A stretch of DNA of 64,000 nt from Paraburkholderia sp. C35. GTDB lineage: Bacteria > Pseudomonadota > Gammaproteobacteria > Burkholderiales > Burkholderiaceae. The position numbers and the translations under genes are program-made. Of the stretch, positions 17,147 to 27,295 are shown piece after piece. Every line of letters starts with the position of its first letter. The stretch's first letter is position 1. The notes below the pieces were generated by a model. The model was not told the origin of the DNA and searched no databases. It saw nothing but the letters and a program-made list of their open reading frames with translations. The stretch covers positions 124,001-188,000 of the forward strand of contig NZ_QBUY01000004.1 in assembly GCF_003121405.1 (NCBI RefSeq). Direction: 5' to 3'.

Positions 17147-17677
17147 TCACGCAGCCTTCAAAGGCTCCTGATTCAGCATATCCACGTATGCGACGGCCAC
17201 GAGGTCCGATTCCGGCACGCCGAGCTTCGCGAATACGGCGTGCGCTTCCTTCTCGCCGCCTTCTTCGTCGTCATCCTGCGCGAGCACGACTTCGAGTTCG
17301 ACGAAATCCCCCAGACCATCCACACGATCGAGATGAATCCGCGTGCGGCCCACGATATACACGTGCCGTTCCTTCGACACGATGCCGCGCGTCGTCAGCG
17401 CGGTGGCGAGCAGCGAGTGCATCGCTTCGGGGTTCGTCACCGGGCTGCGCGTGTAGTACGACGCCTTCGGGCCGTCGCGGTCGTCGCGCTGATAGAAGAT
17501 CAGCTCGGCGGGCGTGCCGTCGTCGAACTGGCGCAGCTTCAGACGGCCTCGCGGCACGTCGTAGAAGAAATCCTGCTGGCGGAAGATCATCGGAGCGTCA
17601 GGCGACAGCGCGGCGGCGCGCTCGCGAAGCTGCTCGAACTGCTGGGCGCGGGCTTTGATTTCGATGTTGCGTGCCAT
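17147..17677 (-). CDS. CYTH domain protein (class IV adenylate cyclase/thiamine triphosphatase-like)
   Basis: This 176-residue protein shows the CYTH signature near the N-terminus (ARNIEIKAR, the ExExK-like motif) plus conserved basic and acidic positions (LKLRQF, ELIFYQR, RTRIHLD, FVELEVV). CYTH enzymes form a metal-filled beta tunnel and act on triphosphates. Whether this one makes cAMP or hydrolyses triphosphates cannot be decided. It is convergent with the Lrp-type gene. Confidence 0.82.
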   Translation of the reverse strand: MARNIEIKARAQQFEQLRERAAALSPDAPMIFRQQDFFYDVPRGRLKLRQFDDGTPAELIFYQRDDRDGPKASYYTRSPVTNPEAMHSLLATALTTRGIVSKERHVYIVGRTRIHLDRVDGLGDFVELEVVLAQDDDEEGGEKEAHAVFAKLGVPESDLVAVAYVDMLNQEPLKAA

Positions 17678-17956
17678 GTGAAGCTCCTGTCGGAAGATGA
17701 ACGTAGACGGCTTCTGACGACGACCGGTTCACGCCGGTTACCTGAATGCGCAAACCGGACGGCAGAGACCTGAGAGACGAACAGCGGGAAACGGAAAGCC
17801 GGATGAAAACTGCAGGCTTGATCGGGCAAAACGTCAATCTAGCAAAAAGCTCATGACGATGTGGTTAAAGGCCACGGCGTCTGAAGGATGCAAGAGCATG
17901 CGCGGGACACGCTGCTGCGTCATGAGGCCGGCTCATATCGCTGCGTGACAGTCCGC

Positions 17957-18856
17957 TCACGCGGACCACTGCTGTTCGATCAGTTTCAGCGCCGCAGCGA
18001 TGGCCGGTTCTTCCCTGTGCGCAGCGAGCGTGATGAAGGTCAGCTCGGTCGGCACGGTGATCCCTTCGACGATGGTGAGTGCATGCGCGTGCGCTTCCGC
18101 CAGCGCGGTCGAATCGCGCGCGAGCGTCAGGCCAACGCCCGATTTGACGAGATCGAGCATCGACGGTTCCTGATCGACTTCCGCGACCTTGATCGGCTTG
18201 ACACCGGCTTCGGCGAAACGGCGTGTCAGCAGCCGGTTGTGCGCGGACGCGGGCGGCGTCCAGATCCACGGCAGCGCGGCGAGCGCACGCCAATCGCGCA
18301 CACCCTTTACACGATCCTTCCAGCCGGGCGGCGCGAGCACCCGATACTGGAAATGCGTCAGCGTGACGGCGTGGAAAATCGCGGCTTCGCGCGGTTCTTC
18401 ATCGTCCGGCTGGCCGATGTAATAGCCCACGTCCAGTTCGCCCGCGCGCACCTGATCGCGCACCCAGCCGGACATGCCGTGCCGTAACTGCGTTTCGATG
18501 TGCGGCCAGGTTTCGACCAGTTGCTTCAGAAAGCCGCCAAGCCGCAGGAACGCCGGATCGAGAATCGTGCCGATGCGCAGGCGTCCGTGTACTTCATGAC
18601 GCAGCGTGGCCGCGGCGCGTTCGACATCGCTCGCGGCGGCCAGCGCGCGTTCGGCGTGCGGCAACAAGGCCTGACCGTCGCGCGTGAGCGCGAGGCCATG
18701 CGACGTGCGCGTGAACAGCGTTACGCCGAGCATGGCTTGCAGATTCTTGATCTGCAGACTGACGGCAGGCTGGGTCAGATGCAGTTGCGTGGCCGCGCGC
18801 GTCAGATTGCCTTCGCGCGCTACCGTCGCGAAGGCGCGGAGCAGGGTGAGGTCCAT
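17957..18856 (-). CDS. LysR-family transcriptional regulator
   Basis: This 299-residue protein has the N-terminal helix-turn-helix (GNLTRAATQLHLTQPAVSLQIKNLQ split over residues 16-40) and the C-terminal periplasmic-binding-like effector domain. It is divergent from mmsA with 148 bp between the starts, so it very likely controls the mmsA-GMC-ABC transporter cluster. The effector is unknown. Confidence 0.92.
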   Translation of the reverse strand: MDLTLLRAFATVAREGNLTRAATQLHLTQPAVSLQIKNLQAMLGVTLFTRTSHGLALTRDGQALLPHAERALAAASDVERAAATLRHEVHGRLRIGTILDPAFLRLGGFLKQLVETWPHIETQLRHGMSGWVRDQVRAGELDVGYYIGQPDDEEPREAAIFHAVTLTHFQYRVLAPPGWKDRVKGVRDWRALAALPWIWTPPASAHNRLLTRRFAEAGVKPIKVAEVDQEPSMLDLVKSGVGLTLARDSTALAEAHAHALTIVEGITVPTELTFITLAAHREEPAIAAALKLIEQQWSA

Positions 18857-19004
18857 CCATTGATATTAACGCGCCTTATATCGCATTTGAGCATTACTCA
18901 TTGGATTCGGGGATCGCTTCGCGGTTACGCTTTTCAATCGCATGCAGAGGCGCGACGCGTTGCGCTGCAGCATCGACCATCACAAAGCCTACCCAGGAGA
19001 CACC

Positions 19005-20522
19005 ATGAGCGAGACAGATCAAGGCAAGGTGCGCGCGCTGACGCACGTGATCAATGGCCATCCCGTCGATGGCACGAGCCAGCGTTTCGGCGACGTGTTC
19101 AATCCCGCCACGGGCGAAGTGAGTTCGCGCGTGCCGCTCGCGAGCGTCGCGGAAGTGGATGCCGCAGTCGCTGCCGCGAAGGCCGCGTTTCCCGCATGGA
19201 GCGAAACGGCGCCGATCAAGCGCGCACGCGTGCTGTTCAAGTTCAAGGAACTGCTAGACCGTCATCACGATGAACTCGCCGAACTGATCACGCGCGAGCA
19301 TGGCAAGGTGTTCTCGGATGCGAAGGGCGAGGTGATGCGCGGCATCGAGATCGTCGAGTTCGCTTGCGGCATTCCGAATCTGTTGAAGACCGATTTCACC
19401 GATCAGATTGGCGGCGGCATCGACAACTGGAACCTGCGTCAGCCGCTGGGCGTCGTTGCGGGCATCACGCCATTCAACTTCCCGATGATGGTGCCGTGCT
19501 GGATGTTCCCTGTTGCGATCGCGTGCGGCAATACGTTTGTGTTGAAGCCGTCGGAACGCGATCCGTCGGCATCGGTGCGGCTTGCCGAATTGCTGAAGGA
19601 AGCGGGTCTGCCCGATGGCGTGTTCAACGTCGTGCATGGCGACAAGGTCGCTGTCGACGCACTGCTTGCGCATCCCGATGTCACGGCGTTGTCGTTCGTC
19701 GGCTCGACGCCGATTGCCGAATACATCTACACGGAAGGCACGAAGCACGGCAAACGCGTGCAGGCGCTGGGCGGTGCGAAGAACCATCTCGTCGTGATGC
19801 CCGATGCCGATCTCGATCAGGCTGTCGATGCGTTGATCGGCGCAGCGTACGGTTCGGCTGGCGAGCGCTGCATGGCGATCTCGGTTGCCGTCGCAGTCGG
19901 TCATATCGCTGACGAACTGATCGAACGTCTCACGCCGCGCGTGAAGTCGCTGAAGATCATGAACGGCATGGAAGGCGAAGCTGAAATGGGGCCGCTCGTG
20001 ACGGCGGCGCATCGCGAGAAGGTGTCGGGTTATATCGATGCAGGCGTCAACGCGGGCGCGAAGCTCGTGGTCGATGGACGTGGGCACAAGGTGGCCGGAC
20101 ACGAGAAGGGATTCTTCCTCGGCGGCAGTCTGTTCGACGACGTGAAGACCGATATGAAGATCTATCGCGAAGAGATTTTCGGACCGGTGCTGTGCGTGGT
20201 GCGTGTGCCGGATTTTGCGGCTGCTGTTGACCTGATCAACAAGAACGAGTTTGCGAATGGCGTATCGCTGTTCACATCGGATGGCGGCGTGGCGCGCGCG
20301 TTCTCGCGGCAGATCCAGATCGGCATGGTCGGCATCAACGTGCCGATTCCTGTGCCGATGGCGTGGCACTCGTTTGGCGGCTGGAAGAAATCGCTATTCG
20401 GCGATCACCATGCATATGGTGAAGAAGGCGTGCGTTTCTACACGCGCTACAAGAGCGTGATGCAGCGCTGGCCGGACAGCATCGCGAAGGGCGCGGAATT
20501 CACGATGCCCGTTGCGAAGTGA
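19005..20522 (+). CDS. mmsA: CoA-acylating methylmalonate-semialdehyde dehydrogenase
   Basis: This 505-residue aldehyde dehydrogenase converts (methyl)malonate semialdehyde to propionyl-CoA or acetyl-CoA in valine, inositol and beta-alanine breakdown. Family-specific motifs are [13 protein letters not shown] and the catalytic Cys in [11 protein letters not shown], with [13 protein letters not shown] near the C-terminus. ATG 19005 has GGAGACACC upstream. It is the first gene of a run with a GMC oxidoreductase and a Liv-type transporter. Confidence 0.93.
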   Translation: MSETDQGKVRALTHVINGHPVDGTSQRFGDVFNPATGEVSSRVPLASVAEVDAAVAAAKAAFPAWSETAPIKRARVLFKFKELLDRHHDELAELITREHGKVFSDAKGEVMRGIEIVEFACGIPNLLKTDFTDQIGGGIDNWNLRQPLGVVAGITPFNFPMMVPCWMFPVAIACGNTFVLKPSERDPSASVRLAELLKEAGLPDGVFNVVHGDKVAVDALLAHPDVTALSFVGSTPIAEYIYTEGTKHGKRVQALGGAKNHLVVMPDADLDQAVDALIGAAYGSAGERCMAISVAVAVGHIADELIERLTPRVKSLKIMNGMEGEAEMGPLVTAAHREKVSGYIDAGVNAGAKLVVDGRGHKVAGHEKGFFLGGSLFDDVKTDMKIYREEIFGPVLCVVRVPDFAAAVDLINKNEFANGVSLFTSDGGVARAFSRQIQIGMVGINVPIPVPMAWHSFGGWKKSLFGDHHAYGEEGVRFYTRYKSVMQRWPDSIAKGAEFTMPVAK

Positions 20523-20552
20523 CGCCGCAATAACGATGCGAAGGAGACAACG

Positions 20553-22247
20553 GTGAGCACGACCGCAAGAAAACTCGAAGGCGAATTCGACTACATCATC
20601 ATTGGTGCGGGCACGGCAGGTTGCGTGCTCGCGAATCGCCTGACTGAAGATCCCGACGTGACAGTGCTGCTGCTCGAAGCGGGCGGCAAGGACGATTACC
20701 ACTGGATTCACGTGCCCGTTGGCTACCTCTATTGCATTGGCAATCCGCGCACCGACTGGCTCTATAAAACGCAGGCGGAAGCGGGCCTCAACGGACGCGC
20801 GCTGTCGTATCCGCGCGGCCGTGTATTGGGCGGCTGTTCGTCGATCAACGGCATGATCTATATGCGCGGGCAGCGCGAAGATTACGACGAGTGGGCACGC
20901 GTGACGAACGATTCAGCGTGGTCATGGGATGCCGTGCTGCCCATCTTCAAACGCAGCGAAGATCATCATGGCGGTGCGAATGATTTTCATGGTGCGGGTG
21001 GTCAATGGCGTGTGGAAAAGCAGCGCCTCAAATGGAAGGTTCTCGAGAAGTTCTCCGAAGCCGCACAGGAAGCCGGCATTCCCGCCACCGACGATTTCAA
21101 TCGCGGCGACAACACAGGTGTCGGCTATTTCGATGTGAACCAGAAGCGCGGCATTCGGTGGAATGCGTCGAAGGCTTTTTTGCGACCTGCCATGCAAAGG
21201 CCGAATCTCACCGTGATCACGGGAGCGCATACGCAGCGCGTCGTCTTCGAAGGCAAGCGTTGTGTCGGTGTCGACTATCGCGGTGCTGATGTCGAGTACT
21301 TCGCGAAGGCGCGCATCGAAGTGATCATGAGTTCGGGTGCGGTGAACTCACCGCAATTACTCGAGCTTTCCGGCATCGGCAATGGCGCGCGTCTGCAAAA
21401 ACTCGGCATTGACGTTGTGAAGGATCTGCGCGGCGTCGGCGAGAATTTGCAGGACCATTTGCAGCTGCGCATGGCGTATAAGGTGCACGGTGTGCGCACG
21501 TTGAATACGGCGTCCGCGCATTGGTGGGGCAAGATGATGATCGGCCTGCAATATCTGCTGACGCAGAGCGGACCGATGTCGATGTCGCCATCGCAGCTTG
21601 GCGCGTTTGCGAAGTCGGACGTGAACGATAAATCGCTGACGCGTCCCGATCTCGAGTATCACGTGCAGCCGCTTTCACTTGAAAAGTTCGGTGAGCCGTT
21701 GCATCGCTTCAATGCATTCACGGCATCGGTTTGTCATTTGCGTCCGACATCGCGCGGCAGTGTGCATGTCGATTCGCGCGATCCGCATACGGCGCCGTTG
21801 ATCGCGCCGAATTATCTGTCCACTGATCATGACCGTCACGTGGCAGCAAACGCGTTGCGTCTCACGCGGCGCATTGCTGCTGCGCCGGCGTTGCAGCCTT
21901 ATCGTCCTGAAGAGATTCTGCCTGGCATCCAGTTTCAGACGGAAGAAGAGTTGCAGATTGCAGCGGGCAACGTGGGCACGACCATCTTTCATCCTGTCGG
22001 CACATGCCGCATGGGCACGCTGGACGATCCCGGCGCGGTGGTCGATAGCCGCCTGCGTGTGATTGGTGTCGAAGGTTTGCGTGTGGTCGATGCGTCGGTG
22101 ATGCCCAACATCACGTCGGGCAACACGAATTCGCCAACGCTGATGATTGCCGAACGCGCGAGTGACATGATTCGCGCCGACCGTCGTGCGCGAACCGAAA
22201 ATCTCAAGATCGAGACACAGACTGTGTCACCGATGTCGGTTGCATGA
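20553..22247 (+). CDS. GMC-family FAD oxidoreductase (choline/alcohol dehydrogenase-like)
   Basis: This 564-residue flavoenzyme has the FAD dinucleotide motif GAGTAGCVLANRL near residue 15, GGCSSINGMIYMRG around 95 and the C-terminal HPVGTCRMG with catalytic His/Asn regions. It oxidises a primary alcohol to an aldehyde. GTG 20553 is preceded by AAGGAGAC. Only 30 bp separate it from mmsA, so the pair could oxidise an alcohol through an aldehyde to an acyl-CoA. BetA is a possible name but the substrate is not proven. Confidence 0.88.
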   Translation: MSTTARKLEGEFDYIIIGAGTAGCVLANRLTEDPDVTVLLLEAGGKDDYHWIHVPVGYLYCIGNPRTDWLYKTQAEAGLNGRALSYPRGRVLGGCSSINGMIYMRGQREDYDEWARVTNDSAWSWDAVLPIFKRSEDHHGGANDFHGAGGQWRVEKQRLKWKVLEKFSEAAQEAGIPATDDFNRGDNTGVGYFDVNQKRGIRWNASKAFLRPAMQRPNLTVITGAHTQRVVFEGKRCVGVDYRGADVEYFAKARIEVIMSSGAVNSPQLLELSGIGNGARLQKLGIDVVKDLRGVGENLQDHLQLRMAYKVHGVRTLNTASAHWWGKMMIGLQYLLTQSGPMSMSPSQLGAFAKSDVNDKSLTRPDLEYHVQPLSLEKFGEPLHRFNAFTASVCHLRPTSRGSVHVDSRDPHTAPLIAPNYLSTDHDRHVAANALRLTRRIAAAPALQPYRPEEILPGIQFQTEEELQIAAGNVGTTIFHPVGTCRMGTLDDPGAVVDSRLRVIGVEGLRVVDASVMPNITSGNTNSPTLMIAERASDMIRADRRARTENLKIETQTVSPMSVA

Positions 22248-22492
22248 CACGCAACGTTTAACGTTTCGAGCGCTAAAGGTCGCATTAAACACTAAGTGCA
22301 AATCCCAATGATTGCGCTGCATCATTGGCGCGACAATGGCATCCATGCTGCGTGGTGCGGCATGGATTACCGTCCGCATTGGTGCACCACGCCACGATTG
22401 GCTCGGGGGTTTCATCGCCAATAACAGTCGCGCCGGATCAGCGCGGAATAAAACGCGGTAGTGCTTCGCCTTACTTCGGCATGGAAGGGAAC
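22248..22492. other. Leader of the first Liv-type transporter operon
   Basis: A 245-bp gap with several short inverted repeats, for example CCATGC...GCATGG near 22341-22363 and GTGGTGC...GCACCAC near 22354-22390. It may hold a promoter or operator for the transporter genes, but no clear sigma-70 promoter is seen. Confidence 0.35.
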
Positions 22493-23272
22493 ATGATTCT
22501 CGGCGATACGATACTCGAGACGCGCGGGCTCACTCGTGAGTTCAAGGGTTTTACCGCAGTCAATGGCGTGAACCTGCGCGTGAAGCGCGGTTCGATCCAT
22601 GCGCTCATCGGTCCGAACGGTGCAGGCAAGACCACCTGCTTCAATCTGCTCACCAAATTTCTCGTGCCCACTGCGGGTCAGATCGTCTTTAACGGTATCG
22701 ACATTACGGGTGAGCGCCCCGCGCAGATCGCGCGCCGCGGCATCATTCGCTCCTTTCAGATTTCCGCTGTATTTCCGCATCTGACAGCATTGCAGAACGT
22801 ACGTATCGGTTTGCAGCGTCAGCTGGGCACGGCGTTTCATTTCTGGAGAAGCGAGCGCACGTTGCGCCAGCTTAATGACCGCGCGATCGATCTGCTCACA
22901 CAAGTGGGTCTGACCGATTTCGCCGATGTTCCCGCCGTCGAGCTTTCATACGGCCGCAAGCGTGCGCTGGAAATCGCCACGACACTCGGCATGGAACCCG
23001 AACTGATGCTGCTCGATGAACCGACGCAAGGCATGGGTCACGAAGACGTCGACCGTGTGACGGCGCTGATCAAGAAGGTATCGGCGGGTCGCACGATCCT
23101 GATGGTCGAACACAACATGAATGTGATTGCCGGCATCTCCGACACGATTACCGTCCTGCAACGCGGCGAGGTGCTCGCCGAAGGCACGTACGCGGAAGTC
23201 TCGAAGAACCCGCTCGTCATGCAGGCCTATATGGGCAGTGCGGACGCAGCGCTTGCCGGAGCGCATGCATGA
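22493..23272 (+). CDS. Branched-chain-amino-acid-type ABC transporter ATPase (LivG-like)
   Basis: This 259-residue ABC ATPase has Walker A GPNGAGKTT, the Q-loop near RSFQISAVFP, signature LSYGRKR, Walker B LMLLDEP and the switch His in VEHNM. It energises uptake together with the neighbouring LivF-like protein. ATG 22493 is chosen because AAGGGA lies just upstream; ATG 22481 is possible. Its stop overlaps the next start by four bases. Confidence 0.93.
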   Translation: MILGDTILETRGLTREFKGFTAVNGVNLRVKRGSIHALIGPNGAGKTTCFNLLTKFLVPTAGQIVFNGIDITGERPAQIARRGIIRSFQISAVFPHLTALQNVRIGLQRQLGTAFHFWRSERTLRQLNDRAIDLLTQVGLTDFADVPAVELSYGRKRALEIATTLGMEPELMLLDEPTQGMGHEDVDRVTALIKKVSAGRTILMVEHNMNVIAGISDTITVLQRGEVLAEGTYAEVSKNPLVMQAYMGSADAALAGAHA

Positions 23273-24024
23273 GCACAGTGAGCGAACGGGAAAACGCAGC
23301 GGTGAGTGTGGTGAGCGGCGAGCCGGCGCTGGAGATCGCCGGGCTGCAGGCCTGGTATGGCGAATCGCACATCCTGCATGGCGTCGATCTGAACGTGAGC
23401 CGCGGCGAAGTGGTCACGCTGCTTGGCCGCAATGGCGCGGGCCGTACCACCACCTTGCGCGCGATCATGGGCCTGACGGGCCGCCGCACGGGGTCGATCC
23501 GCGTCGGTGGACGCGAAACCATTTCGATGCCGACGCATCGGGTCGCGCATTGCGGCGTCGGTTATTGCCCGGAAGAGCGCGGCATCTTTTCGAGTCTCTC
23601 GTGCGAGGAAAATCTGCTGCTGCCGCCGCCCGTCGGCGACAAGTCGTTGATGATGTCGATCGACGAGATCTACCAGATGTTTCCCAATCTCCAGGAACGG
23701 CGCATGAGTCAGGGCACGCGTCTGTCGGGCGGCGAGCAACAGATGCTCGCTGTCGCGCGGATTCTGCGCACGGGTGCGAACCTGCTGTTGCTCGATGAAA
23801 TTTCCGAAGGCCTCGCGCCCGTGATCGTGCAGGCGCTCGCGCGCATGATCATCACATTGAAAGCACGCGGCTACACGATCGTTATGGTCGAGCAGAACTT
23901 CCGCTTTGCCGCGCCGCTCGCCGACCGTTTCTATGTGATGGAGCATGGGCGCATCGTCGAGCACTTCGGGGCGAAGGAGCTCGAAAGCAAAATGCCGGTG
24001 CTGCACGATTTGCTCGGCGTCTAA
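23269..24024 (+). CDS. ABC transporter ATPase (LivF-like) with Arg in Walker A
   Basis: This 251-residue protein has all ABC motifs: signature LSGGEQQ, Walker B LLLLDEISEG and switch region VEQNF. Walker A reads GRNGAGRTTT, so the nearly invariant Lys is Arg59 (codon CGT). It may be a specialised or weakly active site paired with a normal LivG-like ATPase. An ATGA overlap with the previous gene shows translational coupling. Walker B Glu is Glu followed by Ile rather than Pro (DEIS), as in some LivF relatives. Confidence 0.9.
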   Translation: MSTVSERENAAVSVVSGEPALEIAGLQAWYGESHILHGVDLNVSRGEVVTLLGRNGAGRTTTLRAIMGLTGRRTGSIRVGGRETISMPTHRVAHCGVGYCPEERGIFSSLSCEENLLLPPPVGDKSLMMSIDEIYQMFPNLQERRMSQGTRLSGGEQQMLAVARILRTGANLLLLDEISEGLAPVIVQALARMIITLKARGYTIVMVEQNFRFAAPLADRFYVMEHGRIVEHFGAKELESKMPVLHDLLGV

Positions 24025-24132
24025 ACGGGGTGGACGAATCCCGGACTGGAAGCGGGGTCGTCATGGGAACAGCGACGCACGACACACCCAGATGCCTCTG
24101 ATAACCACAAGCATGAAAAACAGGAGACACGC

Positions 24133-25347
24133 ATGAAACTGAAGACTTTCGCCAGATTGTCGGCCGTCTGTTTCGCGGCTGCGGGCGCCATGTTCGCAAC
24201 GGGTAGCGCGCAGGCCGCCGATGGCCAGACCGTGAAGATCGGCTACATCACCGATCTTTCCGGCCTGTACGCGGACATCGACGGCCAGGGCGGCCTCGAG
24301 TCGATCCGTATGGCGATTGCCGATTTCGGTGGCAAGGTAAATGGCAAGCCGATCGAACTCGTCTACGCGGATCACCAGAACAAGGCGGATATCGCGGCAT
24401 CGCGTGCACGTGAGTGGATCGACCGCGATGGCGTGAACGTGATTATCGGCGGCACGAATTCGGCCACTGCGCTGTCGACCAATCAGGTCGCAGGCGAAAA
24501 GAAGATTCCGTACATCAACATCGGCGCGGGCGCGGATAACCTCACGAACGAGCAATGCACGCCGTACACGGTGCACTACGCGTACGACACGATGGCGCTC
24601 GCCAAGGGCACGGGTTCCGCCGTGACGAAGCAGGGCGGCAAGACGTGGTACTTCCTGACGGCGGACTATGCGTTCGGCAAGGCGCTTGAAAAGAACACGT
24701 CGGATGTCGTGAAGGCAAACGGCGGCCAGGTGCTCGGCGCAGTGCGTCATCCGCTGTCGGCATCGGATTTCTCATCGTTCCTGTTGCAGGCGCAAGGATC
24801 GAAGGCACAAGTGCTGGGTCTCGCGAATGCAGGCGGCGACACCATCAACTCGATCAAGGCGGCAAAGGAATTCGGCATCACCAAGTCGATGAAGATCGCG
24901 GCGCTGCTGATCTTCCTGACGGACATCCACAGCCTGGGACTCGAAACGACGCAAGGCCTCGTCGCAACGGATAGCTGGTACTGGAACAAGGACGCCAATA
25001 CCCGCAAGTGGGCGCAACGCTACTTCGACAAGATGAAGAAGATGCCGACCAGCCTGCACGCAGCAGACTACTCGGCCGTTACGACGTATCTGAAGGCCGT
25101 GCAGGCAGCAGGCACGACCGACAGCGACAAGGTGATGGAACAGCTTCACAAGATGAAGATCGACGACTTCTATGCGAAGGGCTACATCCGTCAGGACGGC
25201 AGCATGATTCACGACATGTATCTGATGGAAGTGAAGAAGCCGTCGGAATCGAAAGAGCCGTGGGACTACTACAAGATCACGGCAACGATTCCTGGCGAAC
25301 AGGCCTTCGGGACCAAGGCGGAATCGCGCTGCGCGCTGTGGAAGTAA
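24133..25347 (+). CDS. ABC transporter periplasmic substrate-binding protein (Liv/urea-type)
   Basis: This 404-residue lipid-free binding protein has a clear signal peptide cut after AQA (about residue 28). The type I periplasmic-binding fold starts VKIGYITDLSGLYAD. The sequence resembles binding proteins of HAAT transporters that take amino acids, amides or related compounds. RBS AGGAGAC lies upstream. It sits between its ATPases and its permeases. Co-location with mmsA and the GMC enzyme suggests that the ligand is their substrate or precursor. Confidence 0.92.
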   Translation: MKLKTFARLSAVCFAAAGAMFATGSAQAADGQTVKIGYITDLSGLYADIDGQGGLESIRMAIADFGGKVNGKPIELVYADHQNKADIAASRAREWIDRDGVNVIIGGTNSATALSTNQVAGEKKIPYINIGAGADNLTNEQCTPYTVHYAYDTMALAKGTGSAVTKQGGKTWYFLTADYAFGKALEKNTSDVVKANGGQVLGAVRHPLSASDFSSFLLQAQGSKAQVLGLANAGGDTINSIKAAKEFGITKSMKIAALLIFLTDIHSLGLETTQGLVATDSWYWNKDANTRKWAQRYFDKMKKMPTSLHAADYSAVTTYLKAVQAAGTTDSDKVMEQLHKMKIDDFYAKGYIRQDGSMIHDMYLMEVKKPSESKEPWDYYKITATIPGEQAFGTKAESRCALWK

Positions 25348-25439
25348 GCGGTTTGCAACTGTGATGAATGGGCGGCGTACGCGTCGCCCGTTATGTATCA
25401 GGAGCAGGCTGCGTCGATATTATTCTGACGGCGGGTTCA

Positions 25440-26324
25440 ATGGAAATCTTTGGCATTCCGCTACCGGCGATGCTCAGCCAGTTGCTGCTCGGACTCGTGA
25501 ATGGATCGTTCTACGCGATCCTGAGTCTGGGACTAGCCGTGATCTTCGGTCTGCTCAACGTGATCAACTTCGCGCACGGCGCGTTGTTCATGCTGGGCGC
25601 GATGCTCACATGGATGGGTCTGTCGTATTTCAATCTGCCGTACTGGGTGATGCTGGTGCTCGCGCCTGTGCTCGTCGGCCTGTTCGGCATCGTGATCGAA
25701 CGCTCGATGCTGCGCTGGCTGTACAAGCTCGATCACCTCTATGGTTTGCTGCTCACCTTTGGTTTGACGCTCGTTGTAGAAGGCGTGTTTCATTCGATCT
25801 ACGGTTCGTCAGGTCAGCCGTACGACGTGCCGTCGGCGCTGTCGGGCGCGACCAATCTCGGCTTCATGTTTCTGCCGAACTATCGCGCGTGGGTCGTGGT
25901 TGCGTCGCTGGCCGTGTGCTTCGCGACGTGGTTCGTGATCGAGAAGACGCGTCTTGGTGCCTATCTGCGTGCGGGCACGGAAAACCCGAAGCTCGTGGAA
26001 GCATTCGGCGTGAACGTGCCGATGATGGTCACGCTCACCTACGGCTTCGGCGTTGCGCTGGCCGCATTTGCAGGCGTGCTCGCCGCGCCCGTGATCCAGG
26101 TCTCGCCGCTGATGGGCCAACCGATGATCATCACCGTGTTCGCTGTCGTCGTGATCGGCGGGATGGGGTCGATCATGGGTTCGATCCTCACGGGTTTGCT
26201 GCTGGGCGTGATCGAAGGGTTCACGCGTGTGTTCTATCCGGAAGCCTCGGCGACGGTGGTCTTCGTGATCATGGCGCTCGTGTTGCTGGTGCGTCCGGCG
26301 GGTCTCTTCGGCAAGGAAAAATGA
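25440..26324 (+). CDS. ABC transporter permease (LivH-like)
   Basis: This 294-residue membrane protein has eight or so predicted helices with the LivH pattern NGSFYAILSLGLAVIFGLLNVINFAHG near the start. It forms half of the transmembrane channel with the LivM-like protein. The ATG at 25440 is chosen because LivH similarity begins there; the RBS is weak. Its stop overlaps the LivM start (ATGA). Confidence 0.92.
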   Translation: MEIFGIPLPAMLSQLLLGLVNGSFYAILSLGLAVIFGLLNVINFAHGALFMLGAMLTWMGLSYFNLPYWVMLVLAPVLVGLFGIVIERSMLRWLYKLDHLYGLLLTFGLTLVVEGVFHSIYGSSGQPYDVPSALSGATNLGFMFLPNYRAWVVVASLAVCFATWFVIEKTRLGAYLRAGTENPKLVEAFGVNVPMMVTLTYGFGVALAAFAGVLAAPVIQVSPLMGQPMIITVFAVVVIGGMGSIMGSILTGLLLGVIEGFTRVFYPEASATVVFVIMALVLLVRPAGLFGKEK

Positions 26325-27295
26325 TGCAGAGAAAAGCGCTTTACCTGCTGCTGCTGATCGGACTGATCGTCGCACCGTTTGTCGGCGCATATCCGTTGTT
26401 CGTGATGAAGGTGCTGTGCTTTGCGCTGTTTGCGGCCGCGTTCAATCTGTTGATCGGCTATACGGGTTTGCTGTCGTTCGGTCACGCGATGTTTCTCGCG
26501 ACGGCTGGCTACATCTGCGGTTATGGAATCCAGACGCTCGGGTTGTCGCCTGAACTGGGTGTGTTGGCGGGCGCCGCCGCTGCGACGCTGCTCGGCCTCA
26601 TAGTCGGTCTGTTCGCGATTCGCAGACAGGGTATCTACTTCGCGATGGTTACGCTCGCGCTCGCGCAGATGGTGTATTTCGTCTATTTGCAGGCGCCGTT
26701 CACGCATGGCGAAGACGGGCTGCAAGGCGTGCCGCGCGGCAAGCTGTTCGGTGCGCTGAGCCTATCGTCGGACCTGACGTTGTACTTCATCGTGCTCGCC
26801 GTGATGGTGCTCGCGTTCCTGCTGATCGTGCGTATCGTGCATTCGCCGTTCGGGCAGGTGCTGATCGCGATCAAGGAAAATGAGCCGCGTGCGATTTCGC
26901 TTGGCTACGACACGAACCGCTTCAAGCTGCTCGCGTTCATTCTGTCGGCGGGTCTTGCGGGTCTGGCCGGTGCGCTGAAAGTGGTCGTGCTGGGCTTCGA
27001 AACACTCGGCGATGCGTACTGGACCATGTCCGGCCTCGTCGTGCTGATGACGCTGGTAGGCGGCATGGGTACGCTGTTCGGGCCGCTGGTGGGTGCAGCG
27101 CTGATCGTGTCGCTCGAAGACCGGCTCGGCGATATCGGCACCGGCCTGGCGTCGATGACTGGCGTGGAGTGGTTCCGCTCTCTGGGCGAATCCGCGACGA
27201 TCGTGACGGGCCTGATTTTCATCGCGTGCGTGCTGGCGTTCCGGCGCGGTATCGTCGGTGAGATAGTGGAGAGGGTCAAACCACTGCGTGCGTGA
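26321..27295 (+). CDS. ABC transporter permease (LivM-like)
   Basis: This 324-residue membrane protein has the LivM signature FNLLIGYTGLLSFGHAMF and the EAA-like loop IKENEPRAISLGY. It completes the first Liv-type transporter. Translation probably begins at ATG 26321, overlapping the livH stop. A much longer open frame reaching back to 25361 overlaps livH and is not real upstream. Confidence 0.93.
   Translation: MMQRKALYLLLLIGLIVAPFVGAYPLFVMKVLCFALFAAAFNLLIGYTGLLSFGHAMFLATAGYICGYGIQTLGLSPELGVLAGAAAATLLGLIVGLFAIRRQGIYFAMVTLALAQMVYFVYLQAPFTHGEDGLQGVPRGKLFGALSLSSDLTLYFIVLAVMVLAFLLIVRIVHSPFGQVLIAIKENEPRAISLGYDTNRFKLLAFILSAGLAGLAGALKVVVLGFETLGDAYWTMSGLVVLMTLVGGMGTLFGPLVGAALIVSLEDRLGDIGTGLASMTGVEWFRSLGESATIVTGLIFIACVLAFRRGIVGEIVERVKPLRA

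Noticed and set aside
25361..26320. N-terminal extension of the LivM-like gene to 644 residues
   Set aside because: It overlaps the real livH-like gene in another frame; LivM similarity begins at 26321 with an ATGA overlap.
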